Source of the DNA: Eucalyptus grandis
Taxonomy: Eukaryota > Streptophyta > Magnoliopsida > Myrtales > Myrtaceae
Assembly (NCBI RefSeq): GCF_016545825.1
Contig: NC_052622.1
Coordinates: 44,663,263-44,727,262 of the forward strand
Reading direction: 5' to 3'
DNA: 64,000 nt
The notes under the pieces were generated by a model. The model was not told where the DNA came from, made no database searches, and saw only the letters and a program-made list of their open reading frames with translations. Shown here one piece after another: positions 1 through 11,930 of the stretch; the stretch's first letter is position 1, and the number at the start of each line of letters is the position of its first letter. The position numbers and the translations under genes were made by a program.

Positions 1-94
1 ATGTTAGAAAGGAGTAGACATCCACTGAATGAACTACAAAGAAAAGGAAACCACTACATATATAGGGTACATACATTGGAACCAGAAAGCTTAC

Positions 95-3000
95 CTGACC
101 TTTGCGAAGCCTATCTGAGGGGCACTTCAATGCATTTTCAAGAAGTGAAACAACAGTTGACGAACAAGATGTATCCTGGCTAGAATCTGCCAGTGCATAG
201 GCTTTTAGGAAGAAGGCCTCAAAGGATCTTGTGATTTTGATAGACTCCTCAGCCTTTCGAAGCCCTTCCTCACAGTGCCCAGTGTCATATAAGATCCAGC
301 CTTCATAAACCAGGCGCTCATGTTCACTAGAGGCATGCTGCCGGGCTAAATGTAAGCTTCTCATAGCTGCCTCAGGGCAATTCAACCTGATCAAAAGTGC
401 AATGAATTTACAGTCATATGTCATCCAAAACTCCACCTCTGTGTGTGTAGATAAAGATATAGCATAGAATAATGCTAACAGGAATAACTTAGAAAAAGGG
501 TGAGAAGACCTGGATTCAAAAGAGGCAAATCATGTAATATACAGGAAAGGGAATGAACTATGTGGTGGGGAGCTAACACCAGAGGAACAAATGCACAAGC
601 CTTGTAGGTTTTTCCAAAGCCAAGATTCAAGAGAAATGAACAAACATGTCCAAGCAACTGCTCCACAGATAATCTCAGAAAAATCTTCTCAGAAGCATAA
701 AAAAACAAGGTACTGTCAAAGAGCGGGAAGATGTCTGTCTTCCATTTCCATATTTTCATGCCTCCTCTTCTGGAAATCTCTCTCTCTCTCTCTCTCTCAC
801 GCACGAGCGCATGTACACACACACAAGAATAAGCTACCCTACGCATGAATTTGTTCCAATGACCCTACAAAAGGAATTCCTAATGAAGTGTTGTCCAACC
901 AATATTGGTATATACATAAACCATTTCTTCTAATGATCCCACAGTAAGGACGGTGCTCTACAATTCTGCAACAGAATTCGAACCATCTAAAAAGTTTGTG
1001 TAATTTTCTAGATAATCTAATAATGGTGAAATGAGTAATTTTGGTCCAATAGTGATCACTTCCTGGACAAGCAATACGCGAGCCATATAACAATCTGCCG
1101 AAGAAAGACCTGCATAAAGAGATATATGGTAGGATTGAAAGGAACTAATAATCTCGATGTCTTTTAAAACAGATTTTCTCAGAGCCAAATGCTTTAAGCT
1201 GAAAACAATAGAAATGACTTTTCTGGTCTCCACCTCAAAGAGGTTTCCAATCCAAAGTCTATTTTTAGGGAAGCATACACAGAAAGATTAACATCCACAT
1301 TCTCAAGAATAAGACAGATGAACTCAGAAATAATTGGATGTCTCAGAGATTTAAATCTTTGTAAATCTATGTATTTGCAATTTTTACACTGAAATGCATA
1401 AATAACCACTTATGCTCACATAAAAGCTTTATATAGGTACGATAAAGTGCTCGATAGATATGATGCAGCAGCCTACCTGAGGAGGAGGAGTGACTGTCTA
1501 AAGTAGAGAACACCTTTTGGTGCATCAGATTCAACCAGCATCTGGTAAATAACAGAGAGTGAACCAATATCATCAACTGAAGACCACCGCTCATACAATT
1601 GCATCCAACAATCAGCTGTTGTCCAACTCTCAACATGCTCTCTCACAAGTGTGCGCAGTTGGGATGCTGCAACCCGTCCCTCAAACATCCTATATTCTGG
1701 AGAGAGAGTGAGAACTGCCTGAACATCACAAATTGCTGATTGATGATCCTCTAGGACCAAGTAAAAGCAAAAACGGAGTTCCAAGCACTCTAATGCAAGT
1801 TTGAAGCCAAGGATCCGATTGATCTCTGCAAGTGCACCTTGGACATCTTGTTTCCTCATTAAGGAAGCAGCTCGATACATGTAAGGATAAGGTAGAGTTG
1901 GGTCCAACTCAGTTGCTTTATTGAGGTCTTCCCATCTCGTATCTCCATCACAATACAATGACCTCTCCTGGTGCATCCATCCCAGTGGCCTACAGCTTCC
2001 AGAGGAAATAATATAGCTGAGCTTGTCATAGGCCCCTGATTTTTTACCCTTCAAGAAAGCTAGTCTAGCCAAGCCTGCAACTGAGTATATATGACCTGCA
2101 TTAACAGCTGCCTCAAAAAGACGCTCAGCTTCGTCATACTCTTTCCTCAGAAGCCTGACACATCCCAACTGATGGAAAGCCAGCAGTCTCTGCCTCTCAG
2201 TTTCAGCAGACTCTAGCAATTGCTCCAGGAAACAAGCAGCTTTATCTGACTGAGGGTCAAGGTTCATAGAGACTTCACTCAGTAAACAGTACAGTGAAAA
2301 AGAAGCTGGCCCAGCCATGACCAACCTTTGTTGTCTGTTAGCAAGGCTAAATATTTGCACAACCCTGTCATCATTTAAACAATCAGGAAGTTCATGCAAA
2401 AATACTTGCAAGCATGAAGCTGCAAGGACATGGGAGTTCTCTTCAAGAGCGTATTCCATGAGTTCTACCGCATCATCTCTAGAGGATACAAAAGCTGCAA
2501 GTTTCCTACCACATGCGTCTTTTAGTCTTTCACAACAGAAGCGATTTGCGAAGATGAGTATTTCCAGTAAAAGATTCGGAGAAACTTCATTCAAATTCCC
2601 AGTCATGCTAAACTCATTGATAGCTCTCAAGCCTGCAGCGGAGATATTGTTCTCAGACAAATCTATGTCCTCTCTTACTGATTCTGTGAAGCACCCATTA
2701 AGCATTGCTTGAAAAGGAGCTGAAAGGCATGCCATTTTCCACCTATCACAGACTATGTTCTCGTCTCCAATTCTAAAAGTAACACTCCTTGAAAGTTTAT
2801 TGTCACTAGACAAAAAATATTGACTAGAACTCACATTTGTATCCTCTGGAAGCATTGAGGCAACATCTATATGGCCAAACTCTTCTACGCACTTGCCGCA
2901 AGTTGCGAGCAAGTCAGCAATAAGCTCCTCACCTTGTTTTTCATACTTCAGCCATGCACCGAAAACAATTTTCTCGTGCACACTGGTGGCCTTCTGCCAT

Positions 3001-3421
3001 GCAGCACGGAGGCTTCTCCTCATCAATTTGATTTCTCCCAGACCTCTAAAGACCTGGAACTTTAACAAATAGAGATTCGGCCTCTCCTCGGGAGCACAAG
3101 TCTCGAGTTCTTCATGAATTTGTGACAAAACTTCTACATAATCAACTGGCTTAAACAAAGGCAGTATTGACGGCTCGGGGACCTTGATGAGAGATTCTCT
3201 ACAACAATTACCTCAACCATAAGACATTGGCTTTTAAACACTAGGGGAAGTAAGAATTCAAAACTGAAAATGAAAATTAGAGGGACTTACATAGATGAAG
3301 AAAAACAGCACTGAGGCGAAGATTTCGACAGCTTCCCTCTTTCGACCTGAAGCCAAGACTGCGGATTGAGCGCATTGAGCTGCGTCTCTTTACAGGACTC
3401 AGATGGGAAGAAAGTCCTCAT
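95..3421 (-). CDS. EOL1: EOL1/ETO1-like BTB-TPR protein, 3' part outside window
   Basis: ETO1/EOL proteins are CUL3 ubiquitin-ligase adaptors that bind type-2 ACC synthases and restrain ethylene production. Three coding exons are visible: 3291-3421 (ATG at 3421-3419), 1477-3198 and 95-386. Junctions are GT-AG and in phase (AT|A, then AG|G, then phase 0 at 95), giving 715 residues; about 170 expected C-terminal residues lie left of the window. The N-terminus has the family motif LNPQSWLQVERGKLS. Residues 50-75 include KVPEPSILPLFKPVDYVEVL, a BTB-like domain spans about 182-282, and TPR-like helices follow, with ADCWMQLYERWSSVDDIGS before the second intron. The match is closer to EOL1 than to ETO1, whose N-terminus is longer. 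The frame reads on upstream without an ATG, so the first exon was needed to fix the start. Family certain; paralogue assignment from memory. Confidence 0.93.
777..825. repeat. (TC)n and (AC)n microsatellites in EOL1 intron 2
   Basis: A TC run at 777-798 is followed by a short AC run at 814-825. Both lie inside the 1,090-bp intron 387-1476 of the EOL1-like gene. The rest of this intron shows no other structure; short open frames across it are chance readings. Confidence 0.85.
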
Positions 3422-4604
3422 TGGGCATAAGAGATGGAACCACTCCCAGATCTCCACAATAACCAGATGTACTTCTCATCAAACAGTCCCGCACACAAAG
3501 AACGTCCACATCGAAACCCCGTCACCAGAAAAGCTTGCCCCTTTCGATCATGAACCGCTAGGCCGAGCCGAGATCACAACCTAAGCCACCAAACACCAAG
3601 AGAAACATCACAATCACTAGCTCTGAACGCCCTACGAGCTCAACCCAAAATTCGAACCGAAAATCGATAATTCAGCATCCCGTCTTCTGAAAGAAGCCGC
3701 GATTTTTGAAAATTCGACGCGGAGAAGTCCGCAACCCCGGAAACAAAACAAAAGAAAGAAAAGAACCCAAGAATGGCATCCGAACGCGCTTTGCTTGAGC
3801 CTTAAACAACGATCGATGGTCACTTAGAGCTGACAAAAAGATGAACAGTAGAGCTCAACCTAACACTACATCCCCACAAAAGAAGGCAAACGGCAACCAC
3901 TCGCAGTTATCAAAGATCTCCACCTAAAAAAAGGAAAATTAAAAAACACCCAACAAAGCAAACATCATTTTCCCCCGAATCAAACTCAATCTATCCCCGA
4001 CAGCGACGGCAACAGACAACGGAAACCAAAATCGAACAAGCACAGTACATAAAAATCCAATCTTTATCTTCTAAAGAAGAGAAAGAAGCAAGGAGAGACC
4101 TACCCTTCTTCCCTCGGGCCGAGCACGAATCGGAGCACGACGGAGCGGACTGAAAACCCATGAGCGATCGGGCGGTTTCGGAGACAGAGCAGTGAGAATT
4201 GAACGTTTTCCCCCAGGCGCATATGCATCCACTTTCCGCTTTTTGTTCGGTAAATGCGAAAGTTGTCGCCTTTTTTCCCTTTTCTTTTTATTTTTCAAAT
4301 TTATTAATTTATTCAATTTTTGGTCGGAGAGAGAGAGAGAGAGAGAGAGAGAGGTACAGGGGTGACAGAAACTGAAGTGAAAAAAAAAAAAAAAAAAAAA
4401 ACATTCAGCGCTGAAAAAGCAATAAATTAGCGAGGAGAGAAGTGGGGAGGTCGATTTCAGATCCGGGGGGGCGGCCAGGAAGACGACAACATGAGCCACA
4501 CGACGGGGTGGCGATGCGTCGTCGTTTCGAAGGGGCGATGTTTTGGACATCAACCGAGATGCTGGGAGCCATTTTGCTTGGTTAAGGTAGTTTGGTCTTT
4601 TCAC
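3422..4604 (-). promoter_or_regulatory. 5' leader and proximal promoter of the EOL1-like gene
   Basis: This stretch lies directly upstream of the start codon at 3421. It has no family-matching open frame, a (GA)n run at 4327-4353 and a 22-base A run at 4380-4401, typical of plant leaders and promoters. A GTAGGT on the minus strand at about 4098-4103 could be the donor of a 5'-UTR intron, which is common in this family, but the acceptor cannot be fixed. The transcription start is unknown. Confidence 0.4.
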
Positions 4605-5174
4605 TTTTTAGTATTTTGAGGTTGATTTTCTTTTTTAATACTGTTCTAATTCTTTGGATGGATTAATTAGTGAGTAATTTGAGTCTCTTAAAACCACCGA
4701 GCCAAATCAGAGGGCGGGGCCCCTGCCCTTAATTTCTGGAGCTTGAGGTGATGAGGACAGGAAAGGGGATGAAAATGATTTAAAATGATGGGTTGCTGGT
4801 CATGCCCAGCTGGGCTCCATTGGAATCCCAGCTAATTTGGTGGACTCAGTTCTTCACCCACACAAACTAGCACCAAACGAGAATAACAACAATAATAATA
4901 ATGACGATTCTCACGGGTAGCACACCCACACACCCACAAAGGAAAAAGAAAAAGAAAAAGGAAATAAAGAAAACCTGATATTCTATGGGGCAAAGTGGTG
5001 TCCATGTTCCATTCCTAATTATGCCACTTTTACTATGGCATGTGATTAAGTTTACTTAATGTGAGCAATGATCGACGGCGAAACCAAAGGTGGTGTTAAA
5101 TGGCAGATTATATCATTTATGGACTTATGGATTAAAAGGGAAAGTATAGATAACTAAGAATGTAGGCACTGTTT

Positions 5175-5440
5175 TTTGAAAGGAATTTCATGAAAAACAC
5201 TAAATTTCTCGAAAATGTGAAAATCTTACTATTAGAGTGTCTCTCTTGTTATTTGTTCATATCAATAAGTTTGAGAGGGCAAAACTTTCGAAGTATCTAT
5301 TCCATTGCTCTAAAAAAAATTTGAGTATTATCTTTTCTGCATAACTTTTTAAGAGGAATCTTATGAAAAACACTAAATTTCTCGAAAATAGAAAGAATCG
5401 TGTTACTAGGGCATATCTCCTGCCATTCGTTCTTCACATT
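5175..5440 (+). repeat. Imperfect direct duplication, spacing about 170 bp
   Basis: The phrase GAAAAACACTAAATTTCTCG occurs at about 5191-5210 and again at about 5364-5383. The sequence around each copy is also similar but diverged. It looks like an old local duplication with no coding content. Confidence 0.65.
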
Positions 5441-6700
5441 CAAGTGTAGAGTGTTCATTCAAACTATTTTATTTAGGGAGCGTGTAACAATTAGGCAAAT
5501 TTCGTCCTCATGAGATCCTCTATAGATTAGTGGATTAAGCCAGGATGCAAGCCAAAACTCGGGCAAGCAACCCAAGTAAGGATCATTTTGCATCCGTGAT
5601 GTGAGCAAACGAAGACCTATTGCGAGTGTAATTTACATATACAAGTATGCTACTAAATTATTAAATTACCCAGTGGATAAAAAAATTATTACATCACTCA
5701 TGAGATTATTCCCCCCCGCCGGCGGAAAACAAAAAGCATAGGGCCTGACTTTCAGAATTTCCGAATTATAGAATTGCAGAAATCCCGTTAGTAAAATCCT
5801 TTTTTTTTTAATTTATAGGAATAACACACTAAAAATTTCAAATCGTTCGTGCTGTGCTTAGTTTAATGTCACAATTTTTTCAGTCACTCGTTTAAATTCC
5901 TGTCCGTTCAATTATGTGATTCAAGTTATTTTGGTCACTTACTTATGAAAAAAGCTAGCGCAGCATTGTATGTGATTTGCCGAACTTCCATTTCTCGCGT
6001 GTTTAACGAACTTGCGAATAAATTCTCATTCTTTTAGCACTGAAATGATTTATACAAGAACAAAACAGACATGTAGTTGGTAAAATACTTCTAGTCTGAG
6101 CTTATTTCATTAATCAATTAACAAGGCAAACGACTCAATTGTCGCTTTCATATAACAAAATTTCATCATTGAACGTGATTTATTTTTATGTATCTTTATT
6201 TTATTTAAATAATATATATATATATATTATATAATTGATGTAGATTCATGATAACGTTATTTTCAAATTCTATCGTAATAATGTCATTTCGTTTTTTTGC
6301 ATATATTCAAGCAAAACAATGTGGGACATAGGGATGTACATTGGTCTAGTCCAACTCGTGAATTGGACCAAATCAAATCAAACCGACTGGTTCTGATGAT
6401 TCTCAAGAAACCGATAATAATCAGTCTAGTTCCTAGTTCCACTTAAGGAACTTGGCCGATAGACCGGTCCGTATTAATTATTTTTTTAATTTTTTATTCT
6501 GAAATAAACCCAAAATTAGTAAATTACATTTCGATTTTCATGGAAATAGAGTAATGACTTCCATATATGTAGGAGCAAACAATATATATTTCTCTAAAAT
6601 TTTGTCTGTCCTATACATACAATCTTTTATTATTTAATAAATATTAGCACCACACCCCCGAACAAACATTTATTTAACGAATAAACTGAAAATAACACTC

Positions 6701-6747
<47 letters not shown>

Positions 6748-6748
6748 T
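6701..6748 (+). repeat. (ATT)n microsatellite
   Basis: About 16 uninterrupted TTA/ATT units lie in AT-rich intergenic DNA. Confidence 0.95.
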
Positions 6749-8749
6749 ATGTTGAAAAACTCCCACTTGTATGGAATAGAGGAAACCCCAAACTAAGAAA
6801 GAGAATCATCGATTTTCAAACGGACTTTGAAACTGGCCCAAACTAGTCAGTTCAGTTCTAAGATAAGGTGAGCCAATTCCCGGTTATACAAATGAGGAAT
6901 TGACTATGCTTGATCTAATTCTAGGTTCTAGGGTAGAAACCAATCTACCTTAAGACCGGTCACCCTCAATTGAATGTACATTGTATCTTATATAATGTTT
7001 GTCCTCTTTTTACTAACATGTTATAAAATCATCTTGTAAAGTTACTTGTTATGAGTAGGTTGTAATGGGTGATTTCCTTCTTTTGGCGAATCCTACTCTT
7101 GTATTTTCAAATCTTAATTTTTGGAAACGTTGCAACAAACCCGAACCTCGCCGCTCGTTGGGCTTGCCATCTCACCTTATCATGTTTCCAACACTTAGTA
7201 ACTTCATTATTTGCGTCCCTCATATTTTGACAATTTTTTGATGTGAAATAGCTGAAACCTACCGACCAAAAAAAGAAAAAAAAGAAAGCTGAAACCTTTC
7301 AAGATATAGTAATATTAACACGTGGATCCACCTCTATAGATATTCTTTAAAAAAATTAAAGTGAAAGTAAAAGAATGGGAAAAGAAAATAGAAGGTGGAC
7401 AAATAGACCCTAAATCTACGCGGTGGCCCAAAAGAAAAAGAAAAGAATAATCCCAAAGTCACAACTACACCACCCATCACATTTGCATGTAATATTCATG
7501 ACATTCTCAATTTATTACTCTAGAGGATCTATACTTTTCTTAAATTACAATATGCATATATAATATGAAGTTGCAATAGCCAAAAACATCATTGTCACCG
7601 CGTAATTGAGGTGGGGACACCAAAAGTCTGCGTTTTGGCTCCATTCCACTACTGATTGTCCCCAGCAGCAATTGAAACAGTGAATCGGACAACACATCGC
7701 TTTGCTGTTACTCTAGTGGCAACTCAATTTCAAGATGCTAAGAAAATAAGAACAAAAAGAAAAGAAAAAAAAGAAGGAAAATTTAAAGAATGGAAGCATT
7801 GGTTGCACCTAATTTGAACGTGAGTGACGGAATGCATGGAAATTTCGGTGCACGCAGTCCCAAAAGGGTCACGTTCCTTTCCTTCCCTGCCCGACCTCGG
7901 AGAGGCAACCTTGACCGTTCATAGCCACCCATTCCTAAGTTCGCAAGCTTCTGAAAATTTAAATTTCTACGTTTCCGGTTTGGTGGCCACGTTTTCGCCC
8001 GGCTCTCACGTATTTCGACCTAGTGATTTCGAGGGCGTACTCCTTTATATTGATCCAGTGCATTCGAGATCTTTGCCCATGGAACACTCTCACTGAAGCT
8101 TACTCCCAAAATCGCACAAAAAGATGGTCGAACACTGTTGTCATCTAAACCGACGCCTTATCAAGGTTGCACATGCAAATTTAATTCATGAAGAAGGACT
8201 ATATTATCTGCAGTCGATCTGTTTTCTTTCTTATTCTTTTTTTTTATACTTAATGTGCATAACTAGAGACCTCTATGCCGTGAAATTATATCAAAAGATG
8301 AATGAATCTAGTGTGAATTGTTCTCGTTTGGGGTCAAGAGTTCAGATATGTATGACTAACATGGGCCGATTGGTCATACTCCTTGCTTCCTCCTATCTCA
8401 AACTTATCATGGTGAGCTGGGCTAGGCCCAGGGAAAAAGTTGAAGTGATTTTCCTCTTAATGATCGAGGTGGGCCCTCGACAAGTTCTGGTGATTTTGAC
8501 GGGTCCAACCTTCAGCCTGCACAGGCATTGAGCAGTATGTCTCATAACATTATCTAGGATCTTGTTAGCCCGTTGTCCTAGAACACTTGTTCACCATACT
8601 CGTTCAAGTAAGTGTTTCTATCCTCAATTTACCAGTTACACATAACAAGGCGAGAACAATTGACGTTGGAAATGAGAAAAATTCATCTATTTGGGTGTTT
8701 AACATATTCTTATTATCAAAGAAATTAGAAAGCTTACTTAATTTCATCC

Positions 8750-8975
8750 TCTAAAATTGGCCTAGTTAGTTGGGGCATTAGAGAATTGCCAACTCAGGAA
8801 TTATAAGTCATATGTCCAAGTCTTGTCAATTGCGTGCAAAAAAAACTATGAATTTCAAGTCACATGTAGCCTTAAGGGCATAAATTTAACTGTCTCGTAG
8901 ACCTTTAGGATGTTTCTTGAACCTCTAACTAATAGGATCTCTATACTCAGGCCTAAATCATTAAAAAGAAAAACT
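8750..8975 (+). mobile_element. Diverged SINE-like element, dispersed copy
   Basis: The sequence begins with a tRNA D-arm-like stretch (TTGGCCTAGTTAGTTGGGGC). It continues through a GTCTTGTCAATT-like segment to a 3' part (TTTAACTG, then TTTAGGATGT, then CTCTATACTCAGGCCTAAATC) and ends in an A-rich tail. The same order of motifs appears at 23284-23480 and 44815-45030 inside the small-gene array. The box B equivalent is poorly preserved, so this copy is old and its assignment tentative. Confidence 0.4.
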
Positions 8976-9039
8976 TAAGTTGCAATAGTATAAAAAGGGG
9001 AAATGATTTTAGACCCAAAAAAAAAAAGGGGGGGATTAC

Positions 9040-9490
9040 CAAAAATGTGCTAAACCTATCATATAAATGTCAATACAATTTTGAATTATTCTATATAGCT
9101 AATTAAGCCTTAAACTTTTTGACAATTTGTCACTCTAGTCTTCCTGGCCAATTTTGACGAGAAATTTCTTATGTGGATGCTAATCATTCTATATGACAGA
9201 CCAATGTTGACAGGGAGAATTTATTTTTTTTTTTTTTTTTTTATAAATTCTTTTTTAGAAAATGAAAATGAAAATGAATAAAAGGAAAAAAAAAGAAAAA
9301 AAAAAGAAAGGAAAACTATCAAAATTTGTAAAAAAAGTATCTACATCAATGCTAGCCGTATCATATAAGACGGTTTACATTCATATTAATGGTTTTCTAA
9401 TCAAAATTTGTCTTAAATGATCAAAACATTTAGGACTAAATTGGCCAAGTTAAAATATTTATAATTAAATCGACATCTATACAATAAATG
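9040..9490. mobile_element. MITE-like element with long imperfect inverted arms
   Basis: The left arm (about 9040-9210) contains TTGACAATTTGTCACTC and GGCCAATTTTGACGAGAAAT. The right arm (about 9320-9490), read in reverse, shows a matching series of segments. The centre is a T run and A/G-rich DNA. Relatives lie at 24629-24830, 27103-27977 and 57000-57790. No coding capacity. The exact ends and target duplication could not be set. Confidence 0.5.
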
Positions 9491-11659
9491 ACATATGACA
9501 CAAATGTTCCATCAACTTTGGTCTAATACATAATGTGATATTTAGATTTTAAATTTCTTCTATGTAATTCCTAAATTTTAGCTCAATATGCAATATGATC
9601 CATAAATTTTAAATTTTCTCAACATGGTCCTCGAACTTTTAGTACACATTCAATTGTACATGGACCACCGAATTTAAAGTTTATGAACTACAATGCAAAT
9701 TAGGTCAACATTGATCACTTGTGTCAATATCCCTATAGTAAATTTAGGATATTTTCTTTGTAATTATCCCCACCCCCCAAAAAAAAAAACCAAGCTGAAC
9801 ATAATCGAACCAAGATTTCGGTTTAGTTTGGTTTTGGTTCAAATCGGATTTTAGTTCAGTTCAGTGAATTTCCTTATCGGTTCAATTTAGTTCAGTTTTC
9901 TAAAAAAACCGAACCGAGCTATTTATACCCCTGCATATAAGATAACAAATTATCCCATTTGATGTTTGGCGATATTCTCTGAATGAGATGAACACAAATA
10001 CATTCAGATAAAATACAAGATGAGAAATTCGGTCTAAGAAACGAGATAAACCTAGATTGAATTATAACATTTAAAAAACAATATAGATGGCTCATGCGAG
10101 GACATCACCAAAATAGTCAATCACTACCACTTTCGACCACAACAACATCATCGTTGCCTTCGACTAGGCAAGGGGTGACGGCGATCGCGTTTTGACGAGT
10201 GAGCGTGAGAAGGGGTTGAGGGACAATGTCGTGCTAGGTCTGCATAGATGATCCTTTCCACCCCCAATTGCGTACGTCCTTCCCGTTGAGCTTGACTTTC
10301 GCGCGTGACCCGCAAGCTGGTTGTTCACCCATTGGTTGACATAGAACAGCCAACACACCTCTGGCTTCTCGGGGACTCCGCTTTCAAGCATTGAGTTCCA
10401 CTTGACATGCATGCATCAAGAATGTCGTAACAGTACTACGTGGCAGAACCTCCTCTCTCTCTCTGCCATCACCTCCTTTAGCTCCTCCATGATGGAGGAA
10501 CCGCTTTCTTCGGCGATGAACTCCGGCCGTACAATCCATGGGAAGTGGGTCCAATTGTTCACGAGGCCATCTTGGAATTATGTGAACTCGTGTCGGTGGA
10601 GAATCGTCGTGCTCCGAGGTCGACTTTCCACGTACATGATCGGAAGGGTTTGAATCTCACATCGGAGGAGCCTATAGGAGATGGAAATTTCGAATATTTT
10701 TAAAGATTGTTTTCAAAAATTTCAAATCTCATTTTAGGCTACACCAAACATATGATTATATATTTTCACAAGGTGGGGATATTTGGAGGATTCCAAATCA
10801 TCTTTATCCAATCCTATTCCAATCTGAATCATCATCATGAATCGCAATCGACCCTTTCTTTAACTAGATAAAATCGGAATTTGCCATTTGTAACTTTAAT
10901 TCGCCTAATTTAGTTTGGGCTTGGGCCCATTTCTCGACCAAAAGCAAAACTTAATCAAGCACCGTCGCGATATCATGACACGGGTTTGACATTCTTTACT
11001 AACACGCCGTCTTGTCCGATAATCATCGTCGTCCTCACCAGAACAGCGGCGGAAATTGGATAGAAATTTGCATTTATCTGGAAAATTCCAAAAAAGCCGG
11101 GACCCACGAGGTTATGCCCGCCGAATATCACGTTTAATTTACGAATATTCGGATAATATAATAATTCCAGAAGATACGTGAAGGGCAGCCTCCTTAATGG
11201 CCAAGTCACCCCCGGCCAACTTGACGTGACGTGGAGGAATTCAAATTTGGTCAAAATTTGTGGCGGTTGCAATATAACACAACCATTAATTTAATAGGCC
11301 CAATAAAAAGCACATTAATTTCGCGGCTTTCAAATTATTTATTGCACATGGTCATACTTCCCCACATAGGAAAGTGGAGATAAGATCTCCATCTTGTCAA
11401 GTTAAGGTATGATTGATTTAGTTTTAAAAGTCGGTTTTAATTTTAATGTTTTACAAAAAATAGGACAAAAGTTTGAAGGTAAGTGATAAATAAGAGTAGA
11501 GTAGAATCAACATAAAAATTACTTATAGTGCAGATTGATCGAATTCATGCTAATTTTTCTTAAGAAAAAAATGGATATATATATATATATATATATTAAC
11601 CCCTATATTTTAGCAAAATTATCCGTATAAGCTAAAATTCAAAGTAACGATTTTCCTTA

Positions 11660-11930
11660 ATCATTTTTTCGTGCGACGTCCGTATTCCGCCACGTGTCCC
11701 CTGCGAATCCCTCCACGCGAAGTATCCCGAACTTTCCCTCTCTCCTTAATTAACTCCCTTCACGCCCCCCCTCTTTTTCATCGTCTTCCTTTCTCATTTT
11801 CAATCTCGCTGGTACGATTCTCGCGGAAACCGCCCTCATTTTCTCTCGCTTTCTCGGCACTTTCCCTCCATCGAGAAAATCCTCATCCTCCCCCCGTTCC
11901 GAGAAGGATCCGCCGGAGCAGGCCCCGATC
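11660..11930 (+). promoter_or_regulatory. Pyrimidine-rich 5' leader of the LIFEGUARD gene
   Basis: After AT-rich DNA with a (TA)n run near 11575-11595, composition changes to a C/T-rich stretch just before the ATG at 11931. An in-frame reading over the leader has no family similarity. The transcription start is not defined. Confidence 0.45.

Larger units (their letters stand above)
4605..11659. other. Intergenic DNA, about 7 kb
   Basis: No conserved gene is recognisable on either strand. The region is AT-rich. It holds an imperfect duplication near 5.2-5.4 kb, an (ATT)n array at 6.7 kb, a SINE-like copy at 8.75 kb, a MITE-like element at 9.04 kb and a low-complexity patch of GGTTCGGTT-like motifs at about 9805-9930. 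A short more GC-rich stretch at 7820-8100 and the segment 10140-10660 contain open frames of about 80-135 codons with no recognised family. Confidence 0.6.

Noticed and set aside
4071..4604. A 177-codon minus-strand frame
   Set aside because: It runs through a poly(A) run and a GA microsatellite (Phe and Ser-Leu runs) upstream of the EOL1-like start.
7824..8531. Two plus-strand open frames of 90 and 135 codons
   Set aside because: No conserved motifs, no splice or family support and ordinary intergenic composition around them.
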